This document shows, piece by piece, positions 57,713-64,000 of a stretch of 64,000 nucleotides of DNA (within the stretch, counting starts at the first letter, position 1; every line of letters begins with the position of its first letter). Below the pieces are notes generated by a model that was not told the DNA's origin, ran no database searches, and was given only the letters and a program-made list of their open reading frames with translations. The position numbers and the translations under genes were made by a program. Origin of the DNA: DAIOEK01 sp963828285. GTDB lineage: Bacteria; Chloroflexota; Anaerolineae; Anaerolineales; Anaerolineaceae. The stretch lies in NCBI GenBank assembly GCA_963828285.1, contig CAWHEB010000004.1:186001-250000 (forward strand), given 5' to 3'.

Positions 57713-58144
57713 ATGATAAACTCGGTGCTCAGAATTATGCCAGGACAAAACAACTCAACTCAACGGACCCGAAAAATACTGATCTATATTATTCTGGCTA
57801 CCCTGCCATTTTATTGTCTTGGAATTATTAGTTTGAGCCTGCTGTCAGCGAATCGTAACCAACGACCTACAAGCACCAACACGGCAACCATAACTGCTTC
57901 TCCAACCGAAGAACCGACCAGTACCGGAACTGTTACCCCCTTACCAACGGATACGCCTTCAAAGACCCCAACAAAAACCGACACACCAACACCTACGGAT
58001 ACAGATATTCCGTTGCCCACGGATACCGATACACCGCAACCATCCGAGACCTTTACACCGGTTCCCCCGACAGAGACACCTACTAATACACCTATTCCTC
58101 CTAGTGATACCCCACCAGCATCCGTTACCCTTCCAACAGTATGA
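57713..58144 (+). CDS. Small Thr/Pro-rich membrane-anchored protein
   Basis: About 143 aa. One membrane helix (about 25-47, ILIYIILATLPFYCLGIISLSLL) is followed by a 90-residue tail made almost entirely of Thr, Pro, Ser and Asp (TPTKTDTPTPTDTDIPLP and similar). No domain. Possible starts are 57713 and 57737. The tail looks like an extended, possibly glycosylated spacer. The stop overlaps the next gene by 4 bases. Confidence 0.6.
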   Translation: MINSVLRIMPGQNNSTQRTRKILIYIILATLPFYCLGIISLSLLSANRNQRPTSTNTATITASPTEEPTSTGTVTPLPTDTPSKTPTKTDTPTPTDTDIPLPTDTDTPQPSETFTPVPPTETPTNTPIPPSDTPPASVTLPTV

Positions 58145-59403
58145 ACAGAACCGCAAAACCCCAAATCAGCACAACGATATCCGGTAGTAGGGTTATTTTA
58201 ATTTCTCTGCTGTTGATCTGTATCATTGGTATTCTTGTTGTAAGCTGTTCCCCGCAACCTGTTGCAACACCAACGGCGACATCAGAAATTTCAAGTGTTC
58301 TCACCCCTACCCCAGACCAAACGCCAATGGTGACCGGGTTGGAAACCATGACAATTTGGATCGCCGATGATTTTTCTCCGAACCATCAGGTTGAAGCTTT
58401 ACAGTTGATTAATTCCCGGGTGGAAGTGTTTAGAAAAAAATACCCGGAAAATCCCGTAGAAATTCGACTCATGCACGATCTATTAAACAGGCTAAGTCTG
58501 ACAAGCCGTGCAGCACCTTCCGCATTGCCAAATCTCATTCTGGTGGATCAACAAACACTGGAGATAGCAGCGCTCAAAGGATTATTGCAACCGATTCCCA
58601 TGGATGGGACACTCTTTGACGAGTCGAAGTGGTTACCGGAAATCATACAAACCGGGAAGATTCAGGATACTCAATTCGGATTACCCGTTGTAGGTGATTC
58701 CTTAATACTATTCCGCAAGGACACGAATCAGATTATCCCTGATCTGGATACGCTGATTTCATCCGGAGATCGGGTTTCAGTGGATCTGGCCGACCAGGAC
58801 AGTAGTCTTGCACTTTCAATTTATCTTTCGTTAGGCGGTTCAGTTGAAGATGGCAATGGTAGACCAATGCTTGATGAAGCCCCGCTTCGATCCACCCTGG
58901 ATTGGTTCCGAAAAGGTAGGGAATCCGGTTCCATCAGTAGAGAACAAAACATCGACCCTGGGAAGGATCTGATCTGGTCCAGATTTGCAAATGGTAATTT
59001 GAAATGGTGGATTGGATGGTATTCTGATGTTCCATCTTCCGCTGTCTCGAACTCGAAGGAATCAAAACTGCCAGCAATTCAGGGAGAAAAAATCATGTCC
59101 ATTTCTGATGGATGGTATTGGGCTTTCCCGAATCCAGATCCCGACCAGAAGAAATTATCTGACGAACTGGTTGAAATCTATACGCAATCTGAATTTTTGA
59201 ATGAAATTGCGACTTTATCAGGTTGGCTGCCTGTCATTCCTGACCAGGTTCAGGAAAATCTGATTCTTTCTTCGACTCAGATGAAACCGGACGGCTTGAT
59301 TCTTGTAACGATAGCTCCAATACTTCAGGATTCTGTACTTAGGGTCCTTATGGGTGAATCACCGGAACTTGTAGCACAACAAGCGGTTGAACTTATTAAT
59401 TAA
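58141..59403 (+). CDS. Extracellular solute-binding lipoprotein (MalE-like)
   Basis: A 420-aa lipoprotein. The signal ends at the lipobox VVSC (about residue 36), then a short Thr/Pro linker and a class-1 solute-binding fold (TMTIWIADDFSPNHQVEAL, IQDTQFGLPVVGDSLILF, GWYWAFPNPDP). This family binds sugars for ABC import, but no permease or ATPase is nearby, so the ligand and partner are unknown. It overlaps the Thr/Pro protein by 4 bases. Confidence 0.75.
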   Translation: MNRTAKPQISTTISGSRVILISLLLICIIGILVVSCSPQPVATPTATSEISSVLTPTPDQTPMVTGLETMTIWIADDFSPNHQVEALQLINSRVEVFRKKYPENPVEIRLMHDLLNRLSLTSRAAPSALPNLILVDQQTLEIAALKGLLQPIPMDGTLFDESKWLPEIIQTGKIQDTQFGLPVVGDSLILFRKDTNQIIPDLDTLISSGDRVSVDLADQDSSLALSIYLSLGGSVEDGNGRPMLDEAPLRSTLDWFRKGRESGSISREQNIDPGKDLIWSRFANGNLKWWIGWYSDVPSSAVSNSKESKLPAIQGEKIMSISDGWYWAFPNPDPDQKKLSDELVEIYTQSEFLNEIATLSGWLPVIPDQVQENLILSSTQMKPDGLILVTIAPILQDSVLRVLMGESPELVAQQAVELIN

Positions 59404-59418
59404 TCTACAGGGATCTTT

Positions 59419-59718
59419 ATGCATCAAAAACAAAGATCGAAATCATTAACCCACAGCATAATGGTTATTGTAGTTGTTATTGCCCTTTTGATCCTGTCTT
59501 CACCTGTTTACGCCACCAAATATAACCCATCATACCTGCAGGCAACTCAGCTTCAACAATTAACCCCAACGCCGGTCACAACAGCAACAATTGTTACTGA
59601 ACAAATCATTCAGGAAGGTCGACCGGTTGGGATTGTCATTGGTGCAGTTGGATTGGTCGTGATCATCCTGGTCAGTGCCGCCCTTTTCCTTCCCAAACGC
59701 GATCCTAAACTGAACTAA
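59419..59718 (+). CDS. Small two-helix membrane protein
   Basis: 99 aa with a signal-like helix (about 13-32), a 35-residue extracellular part with LTPTPVTTATIV, and a C-terminal membrane helix (VGIVIGAVGLVVIILVSAALFLP) ending in a basic tail. Follows the solute-binding gene by 15 bases after AGGGATCTTT and is probably in its operon. No family recognised. Confidence 0.6.
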   Translation: MHQKQRSKSLTHSIMVIVVVIALLILSSPVYATKYNPSYLQATQLQQLTPTPVTTATIVTEQIIQEGRPVGIVIGAVGLVVIILVSAALFLPKRDPKLN

Positions 59719-59731
59719 GGTTTTCTGTTTT

Positions 59732-60250
59732 CTACTTGTTCTCGAAGCTGATATAACCAGACCAGTTAATGATCCAGTCCCGGGTTACGACAGGATCGGT
59801 GATCTCCACCAACATCTGTTGAAGAAATCTTTGCCAGGTTTCATCAGGAACCCAGATATCCAGCACATTCTCCCAGCATTTTTCCGGATCCTCTTTCAAA
59901 ATGATTACCCGAAATAAAAAGATGAACACCGAAGCACGCATGTTTCGAGCGCAGTGGACATAAGTCTTGTAGTAATCATACTTATCGAACATGGCAAAGA
60001 ACTTTTCAAGATCTGCCCTGGTAGGATTTTCCCATTCCACCGGGATATGAACATAAGCCATTCCAGAATCCATCACAATTTCGCGTTCATTCGGTACCGC
60101 ATCCGGGGATTTCTCCGTCGCCAAATTGATCACAACAGTAAATCCTTCTTCCCCAAGCATCTTTAGTTGGTCGACTGTTGGCTGACCGGATGAATAGATA
60201 TTTTCACCAATTTGTAAAAATTCACGAATTTCTTCAAGTTTTATTGTCAT
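59732..60250 (-). CDS. Tyrosine-phosphatase-like protein
   Basis: A 172-aa protein of the DUF442/dual-specificity-like phosphatase group. It has YSSGQPTVDQLKMLGEEGF, VVINLATE, and the phosphate-binding loop YVHCARNMRAS with the catalytic Cys and Arg in a CX4R spacing. The natural substrate is unknown. TATAAT lies 6 bases before the ATG. Confidence 0.72.
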   Translation of the reverse strand: MTIKLEEIREFLQIGENIYSSGQPTVDQLKMLGEEGFTVVINLATEKSPDAVPNEREIVMDSGMAYVHIPVEWENPTRADLEKFFAMFDKYDYYKTYVHCARNMRASVFIFLFRVIILKEDPEKCWENVLDIWVPDETWQRFLQQMLVEITDPVVTRDWIINWSGYISFENK

Positions 60251-60262
60251 GGAGCCATTATA
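60251..60262 (-). promoter_or_regulatory. -10 element of a leaderless promoter (phosphatase)
   Basis: TATAAT on the minus strand (60257-60262), then GGCTCC and the ATG (60248-60250). No Shine-Dalgarno. Confidence 0.5.
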
Positions 60263-60427
60263 CGAATACTATTGTGGTTTATCCAGCATATTGATTCTAC
60301 ATTGCCATTTGATGGTTCCGAAATACCCATATGTATTAATCATTTATTAATACCGCTACAACCTCAGGAAACCAGCCTGCGTATCTTGTATAATTGTGTT
60401 TAGTGTACGTAACCTAATGGAGGAAAA

Positions 60428-61453
60428 ATGAATATCGCTGCATTGTTTCAAGGATTAGCCACATTAGCTTGGGTGGCTTTCGTAATTTTCTTGGTTTTTG
60501 TCATCTTACGGGCCGCCCGTAACCAACCGGTCAAACGGAGTGGTTTTGTCCTCGTACTCATGTTCGTCGGGGCTTTTGTAATTACAGCTCTGAGCGCAGG
60601 TATTGTTTTTATTCAACCTGAGGAACGTGGAGTTGTAATCTCTGCATTCTCGCCCAAGGGATATCGAGAACAAGCTCTCCAACCCGGACTGAAATGGATC
60701 ATTCCATTTGCCGAAAACGTAATCCGTTATCCGATCTCGAAACAGACATATACCATGTCGATAGCATCCAATGAAGGACAGGTTCAGGGTGACGATTCAA
60801 TTTCTGCCCGAACACTGGATGGACAGGAAATATTTGTGGATGCATCTGTCATCTACAGTGTCATGCCCGAAAAAGTGGTCCAGGTGCATATCCAATGGCA
60901 GAGACGCTATGATAATGACTTGGTTCGCGCCCAAGCACGCGGGATTATCCGAGATGTCGTGTCACAATATCGCGTGGATGCAGTTGTCAGCACAAAACGT
61001 CTGGAAATGACCGGTTTAATTCGGGATGCATTGGATAAGAAATTTACTGAAAATGGTTTGCAATTGGTCGATTTTGTTCTTAGGAATATCGCCTTCTCAC
61101 CTGAATATGGTGCAAGCATAGAGCAAAAACAGATCGCTGAACAGCTCTCCCAGCAGGCTAAGTTTGTTGTCGAACAGAAAAAACAGGAAGCTGAGCAAGC
61201 TCGTCAAACCGCTCAGGGTGCTGCCGATGCTGTTGTTATTCGTGCTAAGGGTGATGCCGAAGCCAGACTCGTTCAGGCGGATGCCGAGGCGAAAGCTTTA
61301 CTGTTGATCAATGAGGCATTGAGGAACAATCCTGACTTGCTCACATATCAATATATAAATAAATTGGCTCCATCCATTTCAACCATGCTGTTGCCCAACA
61401 ATTCGCCCTTCCTATTCCCCTTACCAAACGCGAATCCAACAGTCACACCGTAA
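60428..61453 (+). CDS. SPFH/band 7 (prohibitin-like) membrane protein
   Basis: A 341-aa protein with two N-terminal hydrophobic segments, an SPFH domain (IQPEERGVVISAFSPKGYREQALQPGLKWIIPFAENV), and a long Ala/Glu/Gln coiled coil (about 230-290, EQLSQQAKFVVEQKKQEAEQA). Family members form large ring assemblies at membranes and often shield or regulate proteases. A TATAAT precedes and GGAGGAAAA is the ribosome-binding site. Confidence 0.88.
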   Translation: MNIAALFQGLATLAWVAFVIFLVFVILRAARNQPVKRSGFVLVLMFVGAFVITALSAGIVFIQPEERGVVISAFSPKGYREQALQPGLKWIIPFAENVIRYPISKQTYTMSIASNEGQVQGDDSISARTLDGQEIFVDASVIYSVMPEKVVQVHIQWQRRYDNDLVRAQARGIIRDVVSQYRVDAVVSTKRLEMTGLIRDALDKKFTENGLQLVDFVLRNIAFSPEYGASIEQKQIAEQLSQQAKFVVEQKKQEAEQARQTAQGAADAVVIRAKGDAEARLVQADAEAKALLLINEALRNNPDLLTYQYINKLAPSISTMLLPNNSPFLFPLPNANPTVTP

Positions 61454-61470
61454 TAACATAAAACACGCTG

Positions 61471-61507
61471 AAAACTCCTCCCAAGATACATCCTGTGGAG
61501 GAGTTTT
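61471..61507 (+). terminator. Terminator after the SPFH gene
   Basis: AAAACTCCTCC (61471-61481) pairs with GGAGGAGTTTT (61497-61507), followed by T and GC. Confidence 0.82.
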
Positions 61508-61553
61508 TGCTTGCTTAACTGAATTGAACAGTTTATGATACCTGAGTAATGCT

Positions 61554-62634
61554 ATGAAAGGATCGATCATGCCGATACCAACGAATGGCAAACAGATCAG
61601 GCTGACCAGCTTATCCAGCTGCGCTGGTTGAGCCAGTAAACTGAATGCCGAAACGCTGACGCAGGTTCTGCGTCCCCTTGGATCGATTTTTAATAACCAG
61701 GATTATCCAAACCTCCTGGTTGGTTTGGATTCCCCGGATGATGCCGCAGTTTGGAAAATGAGCGATGATACAGCCCTGGTGATGACGACAGATTTCTTTA
61801 CCCCGGTAGTGGACGATCCCTACCAGTATGGAGCGATCGCAGCCGCCAATGCGCTGTCGGATATTTACGCCATGGGTGCGGAGCCGTTCCTGGCACTTTC
61901 CATCGCTGCCTTTCCACCCGATCTGCCGCCGGAATTCTTGAGTTGAGATCATCCGAGGTGGTGCGGACAAGGTCAAAGAGGCTGGTGCAGTGATTGCCGG
62001 GGGACATACCATCCAGGATAAGGAACCCAAGTTTGGACTAGTGGTTCTGGGTAAGGTAGATCCATCAAAACTGTTCACCAAATCGGGTTTAAAACCTGGT
62101 GACAGTCTTGTCCTCACAAAACCTCTCGGCTTCGGAGTTACCACAACAGCCATCAAACGCGATAAGGCAGAATCATCAGATATCGAAGATGTCATCAAGT
62201 GGATGATGAAACTAAATAGAATTCCATCCGCAATTGGCCGGAAGCTGGGTTTGCATGCCGGGACGGATGTAACCGGATTCAGTCTGATGGGGCATGGTTG
62301 GGAGATGGCGGAAGCATCCAAAGTGGGCTTGAAAATTTTTTACGACCAATTGCCATATCTAAAGGGTGCAAAGGGATACGCTAATTCCTGGTTCTTTGCC
62401 GGTGGCGCGATTGATAATCATGAATATTATTCAAAACACGTGACCATTCACGGAAATCTGACGGAAGCAGAACATATGCTGCTGTTCGATCCCCAAACCA
62501 GTGGCGGTCTGCTTTTGGGTGTTCCTGAAGATAAACTCGAATCATTCATTTCGCTGAACAAACAGGAAGGTCAGGATGTTTGGCTGATTGGCGAAGTGAC
62601 CGGTACCGGAATAATTGAAGTGGAAAGACCCTGA
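61554..62634 (+). CDS. selD: Selenophosphate synthetase SelD, itself a selenoprotein (frameshifted)
   Basis: Makes selenophosphate, the selenium donor for Sec-tRNA. An in-frame TGA at 61629-61631 falls in SSCAG-U-ASKLNA, at the place of the catalytic Cys and just before the conserved Lys, as in known Sec-containing SelD. Downstream: DDAAVWKM, ANALSDIYAMGAEP, then a break at LPPEFLS near 61943, where removing one T restores EIIRGGADKVKEAGAVIAGGH and the rest to 62634 (KPLGFGVTTTAIKR, GTDVTGFSLMGHGWEM, FDPQTSGGLL). Start is the ATG at 61554 or 61569. Confidence 0.85.
61658..61674 (+). promoter_or_regulatory. Candidate SECIS hairpin of selD
   Basis: GACGCAG-GTT-CTGCGTC, a perfect 7-bp stem whose apex GCAGGTTCTGC closely resembles the SelB-binding tip of E. 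coli fdhF (GCAGGTCTGC). The apical loop is about 33 bases after the TGA, within the range reported for bacterial SECIS elements. Confidence 0.65.
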
Positions 62635-62749
62635 TCCAGTCTCAAACGATGATTTTCCAGGCGAAAATTATCTGAAGGGGTCATATTTTTTTCCATCATT
62701 TCACCAAATGAGAATATTCTAATTCTGACCTTATATCTCTAATACTTTC

Positions 62750-62778
62750 TTGACCAATCCAAATGGCTATGATATAGT
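62750..62778 (+). promoter_or_regulatory. Promoter of the M23 peptidase gene
   Basis: TTGACC (62750-62755), 17 bp, TATAGT (62773-62778), followed by a short leader with a GGAG ribosome-binding site. Confidence 0.7.
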
Positions 62779-62793
62779 GACCACGGAGCAAGA

Positions 62794-64000
62794 ATGTCTC
62801 GATCAAACAAAGAAAAAAAGGGCTATGATCCCTTGCATGACGGTCCTGAATTGGACCAATTCCTTCCCGCACAACCAGAAGAAAAAAAACCTCCTAAACC
62901 TCTCCAGAGTCATACTGATTTTCTAGGTCTCCGGCAGCCGTTCTTCCGCATCCTGGCAGCCGCTGCCACTCTGATATTGTTGGTAGTTGTCCTGTTCACC
63001 ATACGTTCGTTTTTTGGAAATAAAACTGCAGCACCAGCAGCGAAAAATGCCCTGGCTGTTGCCCAGATCGGAATCACTCCAACCGTAACATTAAATGTGC
63101 CAGCTCCCGACCTACCAAATGTTGAAGAGGTAGCTTTTGCGGGAGGTATTCCCCGCCTGGCATTGATCCACACCAATATCCCCGAGCGCCCACGGGACCA
63201 GATGATCACCTATGCCGTTGTGGAAGGGGATACTGTATTCGGTATCGCGGAAAAATTCGGTCTCAAACCTGAGACCATTCTTTGGGGAAACTACTATACC
63301 TTGCTCGATAACCCCACCTTCATTTCGCCGGGAATGGAACTGAATATCCTCCCCCAGGATGGTATCCTCCATAAATGGAGCGCTGGTGAAGGTCTCAATG
63401 GTGTTTCCAGTTATTACCATGTAACTCCGGAAGATATCATTAACTATCCTTCAAATCATCTTGTCGCAGATGAAGTCGGCGATCTAAGTAACCCAAACAT
63501 CAAACCAGGCACCTGGCTCATCGTCCCCGGTGGAACAAGGGAATACGTAACCTGGAGCGCCCCGCGCATTACCCGCGATAACCCTGGTGTAGCCAAGGTC
63601 CTTGGATCAGGCAACTGTGGTGTGGTTACCGATGGACCGGTTGGCATCGAAGTGTTCGCCTGGCCAACCAATAGCCATTTCTTGTCGGGATATGATTACT
63701 CGCCGCAAACGAACCATTATGGTATTGACCTCGATGGTGAAACCGGAGATCCTATTTATGCCACCGATAATGGTGTTGTGGTGTACGCCGGTTGGAACGA
63801 TTGGGGATACGGAAACATGGTGGTGATCGACCACGGCAATGGCTGGCAGTCTTTGTATGCCCACCTTGACGCCGTGATGGTGGATTGTGGTGCCTGGGTG
63901 TATCAGGGACACACGGTCGGTCTTATGGGCAGCACCGGACGGTCTTCCGGCTCGCATCTTCACTTTGAATTGATGAATGATGCGCACGGAAAAGTAAATC
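62794..64000 (+). CDS. Membrane-anchored LysM and M23 peptidase (3' partial)
   Basis: The frame is open from the ATG at 62794 to the window end (402 codons). Cytosolic N-terminus (1-50), one membrane helix (about 52-72, ILAAAATLILLVVVLFTIRSF), a LysM module (YAVVEGDTVFGIAEKFGL) and a second LysM-like stretch (YYHVTPEDIINYP), then the M23 domain with the zinc ligands in HYGIDLDG and the HLHFEL motif at the very end. M23 enzymes cut peptidoglycan cross-bridges. The start follows GGAGCAAGA. Confidence 0.9.
   Translation, partial: MSRSNKEKKGYDPLHDGPELDQFLPAQPEEKKPPKPLQSHTDFLGLRQPFFRILAAAATLILLVVVLFTIRSFFGNKTAAPAAKNALAVAQIGITPTVTLNVPAPDLPNVEEVAFAGGIPRLALIHTNIPERPRDQMITYAVVEGDTVFGIAEKFGLKPETILWGNYYTLLDNPTFISPGMELNILPQDGILHKWSAGEGLNGVSSYYHVTPEDIINYPSNHLVADEVGDLSNPNIKPGTWLIVPGGTREYVTWSAPRITRDNPGVAKVLGSGNCGVVTDGPVGIEVFAWPTNSHFLSGYDYSPQTNHYGIDLDGETGDPIYATDNGVVVYAGWNDWGYGNMVVIDHGNGWQSLYAHLDAVMVDCGAWVYQGHTVGLMGSTGRSSGSHLHFELMNDAHGKVN

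Noticed and set aside
1..64000. tRNA genes, insertion sequences or prophage
   Set aside because: I looked for T-arm-like GGTTCGAATCC strings, transposase motifs and phage genes by eye and saw none; a tRNAscan run would settle the tRNA question.

Overview
The window reads as a chromosomal segment of an Anaerolineae-type Chloroflexota bacterium. This rests on style, not on a marker gene: moderate GC, many lipoproteins and membrane-anchored proteins with Thr/Pro linkers, PD40 and GH3 lipoproteins, an ECF sigma factor paired with a DUF5667-type anti-sigma, a very large DUF11-repeat surface protein, and a split methylmalonyl-CoA mutase. I see no tRNA, rRNA, insertion sequence, prophage or CRISPR array.

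Layout. 1-4.4 kb: the end of a moeA, a polysaccharide deacetylase lipoprotein, a second moeA fused to a periplasmic-binding-like domain, and bcp. 4.5-10 kb: rsfS and thpR, a likely 6S RNA, glnA, a TtuA-like tRNA thiolase with a ubiquitin-like sulfur carrier, and a zinc-ribbon protein. 9-12 kb: operon tgt-uppP-PBP lipoprotein. 12-18 kb: a DegT aminotransferase, a PH-like membrane protein and DUF92; on the other strand, sugar acetyltransferase, bactofilin, CPBP protein and PD40 lipoprotein. 18-21 kb: a selenocysteine peroxiredoxin-glutaredoxin fusion and a TetR-controlled ABC transporter. 21-26 kb: a polytopic membrane protein, 3-methyladenine glycosylase, sugar epimerase, moaA. 26.3-36.3 kb: one giant minus-strand gene for a secreted DUF11-repeat protein ending in a sortase domain, split by about 14 apparent frameshifts. 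36.5-44 kb: ECF sigma and anti-sigma, alr-recJ, GT2, AAA ATPase, glycerophosphodiesterase. 44-53 kb: GH3 hydrolase, TPR protein, MFS transporter, methylmalonyl-CoA epimerase and mutase, LysM protein, queuosine-precursor transporter. 53.7-57.6 kb: a Fur-box-controlled metal-uptake operon and an Lgt-like protein. 57.7-64 kb: a Thr/Pro protein with a solute-binding lipoprotein, a phosphatase, an SPFH protein, a selenoprotein SelD and an M23/LysM peptidase cut by the window end.

Cross-cutting themes. Molybdenum cofactor synthesis appears three times (moeA, moeA-PBP, moaA). Selenium use appears twice (Sec-peroxiredoxin and Sec-SelD). tRNA modification recurs (tgt, the YhhQ-type transporter, the TtuA pair). 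At least nine genes carry a -10 hexamer 6-7 nt before the ATG and no Shine-Dalgarno, which predicts leaderless mRNAs. Six loci need a frameshift correction to give a normal protein. Most breaks lie in short homopolymers, so uncorrected sequencing indels are the simplest explanation, worst in the repetitive surface gene.
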